From Hemicordylus capensis (lineage: Eukaryota > Chordata > Lepidosauria > Squamata > Cordylidae): 64,000 nucleotides of DNA. Under the pieces are notes generated by a model that saw only the letters and a program-made list of their open reading frames with translations, was not told the origin of the DNA and did no database searches. Both the position numbers and the translations under genes were made by a program. The stretch covers positions 7,528,501 through 7,592,500 of the forward strand of contig NC_069669.1 of assembly GCF_027244095.1 (NCBI RefSeq). Direction: 5' to 3'. Below are positions 35,201 to 41,624 of the stretch, one piece after another (the first letter of the stretch is position 1; every line of letters starts with the position of its first letter).

Positions 35201-38200
35201 GCATGTGTAAAAAACAACTTATTTTTAATTCTCTATTACCATGATTAAGTACCCAATATGCTTTACAAGACACAGCTACAAACTAGCATGTTCTTATTTA
35301 CATGAGAAATGCCATGTGGTGTACTAGTCAAGAGTGTTGAACTAGGACTGAGCAGGCCTGAGTTCAAATCCCCATTCCGCCATGCAACTCAGTGGGTGAT
35401 TCTCGGCTAGTCACTTCTTTCACAGCCTAACCTACCTCACAGGGTGGCTGTGAGGATAAACATAACTGTGGACAGAGGCTGAAACCGATTTTAACTTTTA
35501 AAATCACCGGGTATTTTAAAATTCCCAGTCATCCCATGAATTTGAAGGCCTGGAATTTTAGGAGCAACTAAAGGAAGTACTTTCTCACACAGCGCATAAT
35601 TAATCTATGGAATTCTCTGCCACAGGATGTGGTGACGGCTACTAGCTTAGATGGCTTTAAAAGGGGCTTAGACTAATTCAAGGACAGGTCTATCAATGGC
35701 TACAGGATACCTCAAGCCTCAGAGGCAAGATGCCACTAAATACCTGCAGCAACAGCAACAGAGAAGGCATGCCCTCACCTCTTAACTGTGGGCTCCCCAC
35801 AGTTGGGCCACTGTGTGAAACAGGATGCTGGACTAGATAGGCTTTGGGCCTGATTTAGCAGGGCTGTTCTTAATGCTCTTAACTTGGAGTACAAACCAGG
35901 GTTCCCTCTGACAGGGATTCCCAGATGTTGACTACAACTCCCAGAATCCCTAGTCAAAGGCCATTGCAGCTGAGGATGCTGGGAGTTGTAGTGAACAACA
36001 TCTGGGAATCCCTGTTAGAGGAAACCCTGATGCTAAAATGCCTTTGCGAACATGCCTTTGCGAACATGCCTTTGCGAACATGCCTTTGCTACTGCTTCTG
36101 ATTACAGCAGAGATGCAACAAACAACTACACGTGTCCAGCTCTCAAGAAAAACCTTCTTCCCGCAGTGACTTGACAACTTCTTGACAACAGTCGTCCTAT
36201 CTGTAACTTCTTACCCCGGTGCTGCCTGCACAAAGCCGCAGACCACCGCTTCCATCCAGCGATCGGGCACACTCTCCACCAGCCGCCAGCAAATCCTCTG
36301 CCAGATACAGTCAGAGTGGGTGCGCTCGGTTAGGTGGGGCACCACGGCTTTCAAGATCTCTTCTGCATCGCAAAACAAAACGAGTCACTTTGGGATGGGG
36401 AGGAAATGGCCCCTTTTACTTTTTTGTCAATCAGTAATCAAGAGAACCGAGGAAATGAACTGGAGGCTCTCCCTCTCTGTTTTTAGAAGGTAGGCTTTAA
36501 AAAAAAAAACTTACCAGAATGAAGTCCACGATGGCTAACGTACAAATTCTGTTATTTACCCAAATACAAGACAACTCTGAATTTAAGGTTGAAGTTAAAT
36601 ACAGGTTATACCCTTATTTACCCAAAAGGAAGAGGACTCTGGATTTAAGACGGCCCCCTGATTTCTAACACGAACGAACTTGGGGAAAACTTAGTCTTGG
36701 ATTCAGATAAATACAATGTTTATTTTCTCAATTGTTCTTTGACATTGTTCGCCTCCTAGTGCCAGAGAGAGGAAGCGCAAGTCTCTATGTCAACTTAAAA
36801 TATTGCTCAGCTCAAATGCATGGCAGTCTACATAAATCAAGCCATGGAAAGAGGGACAAAGAAAAGAAGAGAAAAAGCCTCTTAACCAGCCAACCTTCCA
36901 TGTTTATTCAGCACATCTCCCATGCAACCTTCCCGGCTTGCAAGGTCATGGATAAGCCAGGAGGTTCCAAGAATTCCTGGTAGCAATTATGTAAATCTGA
37001 GAGCTGGTCTTGCAGAAGCAAGCATGAGTTGTCCCCTTTGCTAAGCAGGGTCTGCCCTGGTTTGCATTTGGATGGGTGACTACATGCGCATGATGAAAGA
37101 TATTCCCATCTTAGAGGAAGGGCACTCGCATGCTTGCATGCAGAAGGTCATAGGAACTTAGGAAGCTGCCATATACCAAGTCAGACCATTAGTCTATCTA
37201 GCTCAGTGTTGTCTACATAGACTGGCAGTGGCTTCTCCAAGGTTGCAGGCAGGAATCTCTCTCAGCCCTATCTTGGAGATGCTGCCAGGGTGGGAACTTG
37301 GGACCTTCTTCTGCTCTTCCCAGAGTGGCTCCATCCCCATATGGGGAATATCTTCCAGTGCTCACACTTCTAGTCTCCCATTCATATGCAACCAGGGCAG
37401 ACCCTGCTTAGCTAAGGGGGCAAGTCATGCTTGCGACCACAAGACCAGCTCATTCCCTGGCATCTCCAGGTAGGGCTGGGAGAGTCTGGGATAGAATCTT
37501 GCCTGGAACCTTGGAGAGTCACTGCCAGTCAGGGTAGACAATACTGAACTATATGGACCAATGGTCTGACTCAGTGGAAGGGAGCTTCCTATGGAATGGA
37601 AAATCAGAAAGGAAGACATTTTGGAAGCAGACCCATCTAACAGAGTTAAAAAGGAGAGGGTGGCACAGCCAATTGCAAGGTTTAAAGGACACTCACTTTG
37701 CCTTCCGTGCATGCATACTTTCCCCAGCACCTGAGACACAAAGGAGATGGAGCTGTCCAACCCGCCTGGAACAAAACAAAAACCACAAGGTTAGCAAAAC
37801 AGGCAGGTCATCATCAATCATCAATTCATTCCATACCAAAGTAAAGCGTTCACATTGTTGCACAAAATTCATCCACAGGGAGAAAATTTGTCCGATACAG
37901 AGTTCTGTACAAATCAAGACCTGTATATTTTTTGATTGCTTTAGTGCCGTCAAGCTGGTGTCAACTCTTGGCGACCACATAGATAGATTCTCTCCAGGAC
38001 GATCTCTCTTCAACTTGGCCTTTAAGGTCTCTCCGTGGTGCATTCATTGCTGTTGTCATTGAGTCCATCTACCTTTCTGCTGGTCATCCTCTTCTCTTTC
38101 CTTCAGCTTTCCCCAGCATGATGGACTGCTCAAGGGAGCTGGGTCTTCGCATAATGTGTCCAAAGTATGATAGTTTAAAAGGTAAAGTATGCCATCAAGT

Positions 38201-40033
38201 CGATTTCAACTCCTGGCGCCCACAGAGCCCCGTGGTTTTCTTTGGTAGAATACAGGAGGGGTTTACCATTGCCTCCTCCCACGCAGTATGAGATGATGCC
38301 TTTCAGCACCTTCCTACATTGCTGCTGCCCAATATCAGTGGGGATTTGAACCTGCAACCTTCTGCTTGTTAGTCAAGCATTTCCCCACTGTGCCACTTAA
38401 GGTGATAGTTTACACCTCCTTAATTGGTACAATAAAATATTTTTCTTGTTTTGTATTTACCTTATGGACCAAACATAGTGATCACAGCTGTTGAATTAGT
38501 TGGCATACTTCTACACAAACTGAGGTTGGATCTTTAAAAGTTATTATTGTACATACTTTCTAAGGTTGTTCTTATGACCAGAGATTCCTGGGTAGGAGAG
38601 GGTTAAACCCAGGAACCTCTGGTCCTCTGGGACATTGGGAGTCACTACCCAGGATAAAATAAGGGTGGAGGAACACAGAGCCTGTCCTACCCCATGTTCT
38701 GGTTGTCTGTGCTGCTGCCACTTTTAAATTTCTCCCAGATAGCCGGCGGCCATGTTTACCATAAAGTCTTGAGACTTGTGAGGCCAGGGAGAGGAGCACT
38801 GAGGGCTGCCTCTCTGATGCTTGTCCCGGTGCAGTATGGGATACTGGAGGACCCAGCTTGGTTTCTCCCCTCTTGACCTCAGCTATGGAGATCACTTGTG
38901 CAGTTTGCGTGGGCGCTCAAGTGACAGAGCCATGAACAGGCTTGGGTCGACTGGGAGCAGGAAGGTACGATCCTGCCTTCCCTCCAGCTCCTTGTGACAT
39001 TTGGTCGTGTGAACAAGCCACGAATCTCTTATCTACAGACTGTCAGATGCTGTGCAGTCTTACCTCGTAGCGACTCAAAGATCCTCTCCAGCACCTGGAC
39101 CATTTCCACACCCAGCAATGGAAAGTAGTTTTGGGGGAAGAAGACTGAGCGGTTTTCTCCCTGGAGCTTGTTTCCCAGGTGGTCAGGCAGACAGACAACC
39201 TTGTTGAGGATCGCTTCCTGGAGCAGTGGGAAGCCGGCTTGCGTTTGTTGCTTGCAGACCTCCCACATCAGAGACGACATCCCACCTCTCTGCAGGAACT
39301 GCTCCAGGACATCGATGGCTTTGTTCAGTCGGAAGCTGGGCCTGCAGAGAGAGGTATTGCCCATCATTAACTTAATGCAGCGTTTCTTCAAAAGGGATCT
39401 CCATATACGGTTGGGGTTATGCAGGAGCTGGTCTGGTGGTAACAAGCATGAATTGTCCCCTTTGCTGAGCATGGTCTGCCCTGGTATGCATTTGAATGGG
39501 TACCTAAATGGAAGCATATTTGGGTCCTGTCTACGCAGAACAGACCCTAGCTCAGTTCAAGTAAATAAATAAATCCCCTTTTATTCTGGTGGCCATCACA
39601 ATCCCCTGCTATGCCCTCACAGGTTGGGACTCTTGGCACAGAACAGAGAGGCTGAACAAACTGTGTAATTCTAGAACTAGAGATCACAGAACAGAAGCCA
39701 TCCTTACTCTGTAGAAATGACAGTGTCCAATAAAACCATGAAGGACTGGTCTGCTGGTCCTTCCAGGAAAAAGCTATCCCAAAGCTCCATCTCCAAATGG
39801 ACTTGCTCCAGCCAGTCAGGACTCAAGTTTCTGATAAGACACCGAAGAAAGGTACTGAAATGATTGCGAGTAAATTCTTCCTTCTCGTTCACGGAGGGAG
39901 GGTTTTCCGTTCCACCCAAGTAGCACTTCATTGCCCTCAAAGTCTCAGTGATCTGGACCCCATCTCTGGAAGAAGAAAGGAGGCTCAGTGCCTCTTGTAC
40001 TGTGTGACGAACTTTGTGCAAGTCAGGGTCCAT
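15723..40033 (-). CDS. TELO2: TELO2, complete coding region in 20 exons
   Basis: TELO2 (Tel2) is the scaffold of the TTT complex (TELO2-TTI1-TTI2). With HSP90 and the R2TP cochaperone it stabilises newly made PIKK kinases: mTOR, ATM, ATR, DNA-PKcs, SMG1 and TRRAP. The exons join in frame to 827 codons plus TGA, against about 837 in human. The protein is an all-helical HEAT-like solenoid in two halves joined by an acidic linker. The linker keeps the DSDDD motif (residues 487-491) that in mammals is phosphorylated by CK2 and bound by PIH1D1 of R2TP. Good anchors are FFLEGPADQ near residue 90, [33 protein letters not shown] and [11 protein letters not shown]. No stop or frameshift interrupts it. 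An acceptor-like CAG lies 14 bases before the ATG, so a non-coding first exon is expected near the 41.2-41.5 kb promoter. Confidence 0.95.
16258..16512 (-). mobile_element. Sauria-type SINE
   Basis: tRNA-like head at right: B box 'ggttcgaatcccc' in the form 'ggggattcgaactgg', and A box near 16495. The Bov-B-like tail is at left ('ccgtcaaatcggtgccgac'). Confidence 0.75.
16517..17375. other. TELO2 last intron, mostly unassigned
   Basis: Holds a GATA-type microsatellite near 16810. 'gagctgtgtgtgcttctg' near 16730 resembles the foldback at 54653. No exon seen. Confidence 0.35.
17378..17680 (-). mobile_element. 5S/tRNA-chimeric SINE, near full length
   Basis: Tail at left ('ggaacatagggagctgcc'), body with 'ctgagtcagacccttgg', 5S-like head at right ('gggtgggccctgcttagc'). 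Confidence 0.8.
18300..18450 (+). mobile_element. 5S/tRNA-chimeric SINE, 3' half
   Basis: Body and tail only, from 'gacttgcaggttccctcc' to 'tatggcagcttcctatg'. Confidence 0.7.
18560..18750 (+). repeat. L2-like LINE 3' remnant
   Basis: Decayed 3' end with 'ctgcatactgcctagag' and 'ggcggtatgaaaatat'. Confidence 0.4.
19222..19410 (-). mobile_element. Chimeric SINE, minus copy of an inverted pair
   Basis: Tail and body run right to left ('gcagctgccatttactgag') and stop near 19410, where a plus-strand copy begins at once. Confidence 0.7.
19411..19695 (+). mobile_element. 5S-headed SINE, plus copy of an inverted pair
   Basis: Starts 'agagctggtctggtggtagc', then the 5S-like block 'gctaagcagggtctgccctg', then body and tail. 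With its neighbour it makes a head-to-head inverted pair. Confidence 0.78.
19912..20027 (-). CDS. TELO2: TELO2 coding exon 19
   Basis: Encodes [20 protein letters not shown] through LLETQAWLA; donor GTAAGG. Confidence 0.94.
20130..20370 (+). repeat. CR1/L2-like LINE 3' end
   Basis: Reads 'agcaactggccctatcc', 'agattgtgagccctttgg' and 'gaaagcggtatctaaat', the usual order for this family. Confidence 0.65.
20544..20608 (-). CDS. TELO2: TELO2 coding exon 18
   Basis: Encodes [20 protein letters not shown] and ends in a split Thr codon; donor GTGAGT. Confidence 0.93.
20948..21130 (-). mobile_element. Chimeric SINE, tail, body and tRNA-like part
   Basis: Starts 'taggaacaaaggaagctgcc' and runs to 'gcatgccaagcagatgctg'. 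No 5S-like part remains. Confidence 0.7.
21428..21527 (-). CDS. TELO2: TELO2 coding exon 17
   Basis: Encodes [20 protein letters not shown] through YFAVHTA; acceptor TTCCAG, donor GTGAGG. Confidence 0.94.
21772..21945. mobile_element. Short hAT-type non-autonomous element
   Basis: Ends are inverted repeats ('caggggcgtaac' left, 'atttacgcccct' right). It is flanked by an 8-base duplication with one mismatch, ccactatc and ccactctc. An 8-base duplication is the mark of hAT transposition. The interior is non-coding. Confidence 0.8.
22022..22113 (-). CDS. TELO2: TELO2 coding exon 16
   Basis: Encodes [20 protein letters not shown] and [11 protein letters not shown], the best conserved C-terminal block of TELO2; donor GTGAGG. 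Confidence 0.94.
22462..22708 (+). mobile_element. Sauria-type SINE, near full length
   Basis: tRNA-like head with B box 'ggttcaaatcccc', middle 'gatgctgaaaggcatcatc', tail 'ggagtcgacaccgactcaac' like the Bov-B 3' end. Confidence 0.78.
22824..22994 (-). CDS. TELO2: TELO2 coding exon 15
   Basis: Encodes [20 protein letters not shown] through [13 protein letters not shown]; donor GTGAGG, phase 0. Confidence 0.93.
23138..23704. mobile_element. TIR element with three internal tandem units
   Basis: Ends are 17-base inverted repeats, TGATCAGCCTACTTTCC and its complement with one mismatch. Inside are three diverged units of roughly 130-150 bases, each with 'cacttgcacctcaaa' or a close form, 'ccatcttgaat' and 'gtggatgacat'. 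No coding frame and no clear target duplication. Probably a non-autonomous DNA transposon of unknown superfamily. Confidence 0.65.
23815..23965 (+). repeat. L2-like LINE remnant
   Basis: 'gggagggccttttcagtgg' and 'cttgtggaatagcctcccc' match the end of an L2-type frame and its 3' UTR. Confidence 0.45.
24020..24192 (-). repeat. MIR-like SINE, 3' part, reversed
   Basis: 'cctgcaaggtaggccag', 'tggccaagggcacccaatg' and 'gagaatcaaaccgaag' follow the order seen in reversed MIR-like copies. Confidence 0.5.
24240..24311 (-). CDS. TELO2: TELO2 coding exon 14
   Basis: Encodes [20 protein letters not shown] and DILD; donor GTAAGT, phase 0. Confidence 0.94.
24580..24742 (+). mobile_element. Chimeric SINE, tRNA-headed form
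   Basis: 'gatggggccgtcgctcagtg' (A box side), 'aagttcaattcctggc' (B box side), then the shared body. It lacks the 5S block and meets a minus copy tail to tail. Confidence 0.75.
24745..25045 (-). mobile_element. 5S/tRNA-chimeric SINE
   Basis: Tail at left ('ggaacatagggagctgcc'), 5S-like remnant at right ('gtggaccctgcttagc'). Forms a tail-to-tail pair with the plus copy on its left. Confidence 0.75.
25058..25143. mobile_element. Foldback element, short copy
   Basis: 'ggtagttcccaacttggg' and 'ggttgggaaccactga' are opposed; the interior keeps 'gttcagcaacatctggag'. Confidence 0.55.
25190..25372 (+). repeat. L2-like 3' end with ATTT-rich expansion
   Basis: 'gtaaactgcttggggaac' and 'ttgaaaagcagaatctaaat' close an AT-rich run of 'atttatttatat' units. 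Confidence 0.5.
25505..25660 (+). mobile_element. Chimeric SINE, decayed tRNA-headed copy
   Basis: 'cccaggttcacttcccgg', body 'gccgctgccagtcagtg', tail 'aaggcagcttcctgtg'. Confidence 0.65.
25700..25816 (-). CDS. TELO2: TELO2 coding exon 13
   Basis: Encodes [20 protein letters not shown] through [12 protein letters not shown]; donor GTAAGT. It opens GTGAGTGTG, so the exon start itself resembles a donor. Confidence 0.94.
25955..26470 (-). mobile_element. LINE fragment, Dong/R4-like, ORF C-terminus
   Basis: The minus strand in broken frames reads like the end of a non-LTR ORF, with phrases such as [19 protein letters not shown] and [13 protein letters not shown], and ends in a TAA-type repeat. 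From memory this tail is typical of the Dong/R4 group in lizards; the clade is not certain. Several stops and frame changes make it dead. Confidence 0.65.
26745..27180 (+). mobile_element. CR1 LINE, ORF2 end and 3' UTR start
   Basis: 'gagcacagaaaagggcaac', 'gaggtgtataaaatcatgc' and 'caaattcatggaggacag' follow the order of CR1 ORF2 C-terminal sequence. Truncated and decayed. Confidence 0.7.
27540..27631 (-). CDS. TELO2: TELO2 coding exon 12
   Basis: Encodes [20 protein letters not shown] through RRNASAARE. The donor reads GTATTT, the weakest in this gene. Confidence 0.9.
27958..28275 (-). mobile_element. 5S/tRNA-chimeric SINE, near full length
   Basis: Tail at left ('acataggaagctgccatat'), body, 5S-like head at right ('cagaccctgcatagc'). 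Confidence 0.8.
28316..28404 (-). CDS. TELO2: TELO2 coding exon 11
   Basis: Begins inside the Ser codon of DSDDD and encodes [20 protein letters not shown] through YIRDCIE; donor GTAAGG. Confidence 0.94.
28540..28641 (-). CDS. TELO2: TELO2 coding exon 10
   Basis: Encodes the variable acidic linker, [13 protein letters not shown] through DPGVDSELD, ending with two bases of the Ser codon; donor GTACCT. Confidence 0.88.
28860..29020 (-). mobile_element. Chimeric SINE, minus copy of an inverted pair
   Basis: Tail 'taggaagagaggaagctgtc', then body to 'gggaccttctgcatgc', abutting a plus copy. Confidence 0.7.
29021..29330 (+). mobile_element. 5S-headed SINE, plus copy of an inverted pair
   Basis: 'gagagctggtcttgtgctag', 5S-like 'gctaagcagggtctggcc', body, and tail with 'ggcagcttcctaggttcc'. 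Confidence 0.8.
29342..29492 (-). mobile_element. 5S-like head of a chimeric SINE, reversed
   Basis: Only the head half remains, from 'ccccatcccctaagggg' to 'gcaagaccagctctcc'. Confidence 0.65.
29894..29982 (-). CDS. TELO2: TELO2 coding exon 9
   Basis: Encodes [20 protein letters not shown] through VHEAPSMG; acceptor TGTCTTAG, donor GTAAGT. Low conservation is expected in this linker. Confidence 0.88.
30070..30475 (+). repeat. CR1/L2-like 3' end split by a MITE
   Basis: Left part has 'agcaactggccttattc', right part 'cttgaaaagcggtatagag'. The TA-type MITE listed next sits between them. Confidence 0.6.
30230..30418. mobile_element. TA-type MITE nested in a LINE end
   Basis: Left end 'ggtatttacttcaaca' and right end 'gattcaggcaaatacag' are imperfect inverted repeats; TA-like sites flank. 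A relative lies at 36543-36722, sharing 'gaatttaagacgaccccc'-type interior. Confidence 0.5.
30480..31560. other. Unclassified 1 kb block with 24-base duplication
   Basis: Unlike its neighbours this block has none of the common repeat phrases. It carries a tandem doubling of 'gaaaccaaaagccctggctt' near 31147-31194. Size and position, abutting a LINE end, would fit an LTR-like insertion, but I see no clear pair of ends and make no family call. Confidence 0.3.
31694..31830 (-). CDS. TELO2: TELO2 coding exon 8
   Basis: Encodes [20 protein letters not shown] through EGPALIFQ; acceptor TTGTTCCAG, donor GTGAGT. The frame stays open upstream of the acceptor, but that part has no counterpart in TELO2. 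Confidence 0.93.
31985..32185 (-). repeat. L2-like LINE 3' end
   Basis: On the plus strand the order is 'ctaggccctccggaaag', then 'gaggctttcatatatttt', then an AT-rich 3' UTR. Confidence 0.4.
32186..32240 (+). repeat. (CA)n(GA)n microsatellite
   Basis: About 20 CA units followed by GA units. Confidence 0.95.
32600..32795 (+). mobile_element. Chimeric SINE, tRNA-headed form
   Basis: 'gactctgctttccatgtgg', B box 'ccaggttcactccctgg', body, tail 'tatggcagcttcctatg'. Confidence 0.75.
32820..32895 (+). mobile_element. tRNA-like head only of the chimeric SINE
   Basis: 'gcacagtggaagagcatctg' to 'tgggctctgtccttggc'; the body is replaced by a minus-strand copy. Confidence 0.6.
32892..33180 (-). mobile_element. 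5S/tRNA-chimeric SINE, near full length
   Basis: Tail at left ('aggaacataggaagctgcc'), body, 5S-like head at right ('gcggaccctgcttagc'). Confidence 0.8.
33181..33275 (+). mobile_element. Chimeric SINE body fragment
   Basis: 'gactcccatctggaaccc' to 'ccaagggtctgactcc'; ends shortly before TELO2 exon 7. Confidence 0.6.
33315..33456 (-). CDS. TELO2: TELO2 coding exon 7
   Basis: Encodes [20 protein letters not shown] through [11 protein letters not shown]; acceptor CGGCTGCAG, donor GTAAGC. Confidence 0.94.
33668..33736 (-). CDS. TELO2: TELO2 coding exon 6
   Basis: Encodes [20 protein letters not shown] and LIK; donor GTTAGT, phase 0. Confidence 0.94.
33764..33834 (-). repeat. (ACT)n and L2-like 3' tail
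   Basis: ACT repeats at 33764-33784 precede 'atttatataccgctcttc' and 'caaagcggtttacatt', the reversed end of the L2-like family. Confidence 0.6.
33836..34600. mobile_element. DNA element with 'gaaccggttcgg' ends, interrupted
   Basis: Starts 'gggatgtgcccgaaccgg' and has a GC-rich body. It resembles the element at 56920-57310, whose right end is 'tttgtgtacatccct'. The middle is occupied by the LTR-like insert listed next. The right edge is uncertain. Likely a non-autonomous DNA transposon, perhaps hAT. Confidence 0.45.
34043..34470 (+). mobile_element. Probable solo LTR, Gypsy (Ty3)-like
   Basis: A 428-base block begins TGTCATG and ends TTGACA, with near-matching five-base flanks (cctag and cctgg), inside a DNA element. 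No internal viral genes are present, so it is a solo remnant. Part of it reads as an acidic then basic peptide of a kind I associate with lizard Gypsy LTRs. Family and age are tentative; the flank mismatch suggests moderate age. Confidence 0.45.
34752..34854 (-). CDS. TELO2: TELO2 coding exon 5
   Basis: Encodes [20 protein letters not shown] through [10 protein letters not shown]; acceptor TATTGCCAG, donor GTGAGT. Confidence 0.94.
34870..35305. other. TELO2 intron, unassigned
   Basis: AT-rich sequence with no exon or familiar repeat. Confidence 0.35.
35310..35490 (+). mobile_element. MIR-like tRNA-derived SINE
   Basis: 'atgtggtgtactagtcaag' (A box side), 'gagttcaaatccccattc' (B box), then 'cctcacagggtggctgtg'. 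Confidence 0.7.
35577..35880 (+). mobile_element. CR1 LINE 3' end
   Basis: 'cacacagcgcataattaat', 'gaattctctgccacaggat' and 'cagggctgttcttaatgc', ending in a CR1-type tail. Confidence 0.75.
35897..36028. mobile_element. Foldback element (subfamily A)
   Basis: Ends read 'gttccctctgacagggattc' and 'gaatccctgttagaggaaac', inverted copies; the arms hold 'gactacaactcccagaatcc'. Confidence 0.8.
36038..36090 (+). repeat. 14-base tandem repeat, almost four copies
   Basis: The unit ATGCCTTTGCGAAC is repeated three times exactly, then a partial fourth. Confidence 0.95.
36215..36362 (-). CDS. TELO2: TELO2 coding exon 4
   Basis: Encodes [20 protein letters not shown] through [11 protein letters not shown]; acceptor GCGATGCAG, donor GTAAGA. 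Confidence 0.93.
36543..36722. mobile_element. TA-type MITE
   Basis: 'tatttacccaaatacaagac' at left and 'ggattcagataaatacaatg' at right are imperfect inverted repeats. The interior matches the copy at 30230-30418 in part and is partly duplicated. Confidence 0.45.
37000..37147 (+). mobile_element. 5S-headed SINE, head half
   Basis: 'gagagctggtcttgcagaag', then the 5S-like block 'gctaagcagggtctgccctg' and 'ttggatgggtgac'; cut short by a minus copy. Confidence 0.75.
37148..37455 (-). mobile_element. 5S/tRNA-chimeric SINE, full length
   Basis: Tail at left ('taggaacttaggaagctgcc'), body, 5S-like head at right ('cagaccctgcttagctaagg'). Confidence 0.82.
37456..37600 (+). mobile_element. Chimeric SINE, body and tail
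   Basis: 'ccctggcatctccaggtagg' to 'agggagcttcctatgg'. With the two copies to the left it makes a plus-minus-plus triplet. Confidence 0.7.
37697..37765 (-). CDS. TELO2: TELO2 coding exon 3
   Basis: Encodes [20 protein letters not shown] and RQ; acceptor TTGTTCCAG, donor GTGAGT. Confidence 0.93.
37930..38172 (-). mobile_element. Bov-B LINE 3' end
   Basis: The minus strand reads like the end of Bov-B ORF2 ([20 protein letters not shown]), then 'gacaccagcttgacggcac', the Bov-B 3' terminus. Stops show it is dead. Confidence 0.75.
38178..38402 (-). mobile_element. Sauria-type SINE
   Basis: tRNA-like head at right ('ggggatttgaacctgc'), Bov-B-like tail at left ('gccatcaagtcgatttcaac'). It directly abuts the Bov-B 3' end. 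Confidence 0.75.
38563..39019. mobile_element. Candidate TIR element, low confidence
   Basis: 'aggttgttcttatgaccaga' at left and 'ggtcgtgtgaacaagcc' at right are weakly inverted. The interior has no known phrases and no coding frame. Confidence 0.3.
39064..39341 (-). CDS. TELO2: TELO2 coding exon 2
   Basis: Encodes [20 protein letters not shown] through [10 protein letters not shown], with [10 protein letters not shown] in the middle; acceptor CTCTGCAG, donor GTAAGA. Confidence 0.94.
39423..39545 (+). mobile_element. 5S-headed SINE, head half
   Basis: 'gagctggtctggtggtaac', 5S-like 'gctgagcatggtctgccctg'; body lost. Confidence 0.65.
39708..40033 (-). CDS. TELO2: TELO2 coding exon 1
   Basis: Starts [20 protein letters not shown] and runs through [21 protein letters not shown]. 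The ATG follows GCAAAA, and an acceptor-like TTTCCCAG lies just upstream, so the start matches the family. Donor GTAAGG. Confidence 0.94.
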
Positions 40034-40119
40034 TTTTGCTGGTCACTGCTGGGAAACAACAAGCATATGAATAAGTAATAATACAGAAGTGGGTACAGCT
40101 GGTCATTGCTATCCTCTGA

Positions 40120-40335
40120 AGGAAATAAGACCATTTAGTAAGGGGAGAGCAATATTCAGCAGAGGGAGAGCAACTGGCCCTATCCAACCCCAGCACAGCA
40201 TCCCTCCAGTGGCTGTTGCTAGTGATCATTCTTTTTTAGACTGTGAGCCCTTTGGGGTCAGGCAGCCATTTAATTAATTAATTCTCTGTATGTAAACCGC
40301 TTTGGGAACGTTGGTTGAAAAGTGGTATAGCTCAA
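40120..40335 (+). repeat. CR1/L2-like LINE 3' end
   Basis: 'agcaactggccctatccaac', 'gactgtgagccctttgggg', 'ttgaaaagtggtatagc'. Confidence 0.65.
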
Positions 40336-40749
40336 CTGCAAATCTTAGATGGAATTATGTGAATATCTTCCTATTTTTGGAAAAGCTACCTCAAATCTGC
40401 CCTGAACCATTTTTGGAAGGGCAGTATATAAATCAAATAAATCTCTATCCTCCACTCCCCCAAAATGTTAAAGAGAATCTCAATGCCTGAAATTATTTGA
40501 GAGGCAGAGTCTGGAATTTTAACCTGCTAATTTAGAATAGATTTTTTTAAAATCGCTTTTTAATTATGCATTTTGAAGACATAACTATTTAGAGTTTTTA
40601 AGACCACGCAGAACATACTGCTTTGGGCTATGGCAGCTGGAAAACCTGGTTCTGTGCTGATCCGATTCAAGGAGGGATTGAACCTGGCATCTTCTGCATG
40701 CAAAGCAGGTGCAACAAATGACTTAACAGCATCCTGTGGCTTCACCCCT

Positions 40750-40930
40750 AGAAGCTGGCAGCTGCCTTATCCGGAGGTCCACTTAGCTCAGTAATGTCAA
40801 CACTGACTGGCAGCAACTTCCTTAGTTGTTTCAGAGAAGGGTCTTTCCCAGCCCTACCTGGAGATACCACAGACTAGACCTGGGAGCTTCTGCTTGCAAA
40901 GTAGGTGCTCTGCCACCCAGCCCCTACCCT
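40750..40930 (-). mobile_element. Chimeric SINE, reversed, decayed
   Basis: 'gcagctgccttatccggagg', body 'cactgactggcagcaac', then 'tgcttgcaaagtaggtgctc'. Confidence 0.6.
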
Positions 40931-41179
40931 GTCTTTCAACTGAACCCAGCCAGCCTACCTCAAAGGGTTGGTGTGCAAATATATATGCACAGAAGAAAGG
41001 GAGGGCGACCTTGTATACCACCCTGTTTCTTGGAAGTAAAGCAGAATAAAAACCCAGTTAATAAATACACAAACCTAGGTCTAGGGAGAGAACTGGGTGG
41101 TGGGGAGATGGTGGTCACCTGTAGACCTCAGAGAGGAAGAGAGAGAAGATATACAAGAGTCACAGCAGCCCCATCCTCC

Positions 41180-41480
41180 ATCCCGAAAGGCACTTCCGGC
41201 ACTAGCTCGCCGTCCTAACTTCCCATGCAAAAGAGACAGGGCTTCTCATCAACGAGAAGACGGCTAGAGCGACGCCCTCCTGCTCCCCTAAACATTAGAC
41301 CGGAACTTCAGGCTGTTGTCCGCTCTAGGCTTTCCCCCGCTTAATGCTTAACACCCTGCACAGAAGAGCATTTCGGGCGTCGGAAGTTGCCATTCGCCGA
41401 TTCAACGCTAGCTTAAGAGGTTTGTCGGCTCTGCTGGGCATGCGCAACTCCGTGGTGGCATTTTACGTCTGGTGATGCGT
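41180..41480 (-). promoter_or_regulatory. TELO2: Putative TELO2 promoter
   Basis: GC/CpG-enriched and free of repeats, about 1.2 kb upstream of the TELO2 ATG. It holds ETS-like cores (CCGGAA at 41300 and its reverse at 41193) and an NRF1-like 'gcatgcgcaa' near 41437. The start site is inferred. Confidence 0.5.
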
Positions 41481-41624
41481 CGGACGCGCTTATCTTAAAG
41501 GGACAGTCGCAAAAGATCCCACAACCTCCTGTGTTCATTTTAATTGAAAAAGGTTTGTTTTGTTACTAGTCCCAGGATTATCCCACAAAACCTTTGATGG
41601 TAACATTTCTATCTTGCAGGATAT

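Noticed and set aside
36038-36090. CRISPR-like array
   Set aside because: Units are contiguous with no spacers, in a vertebrate intron.
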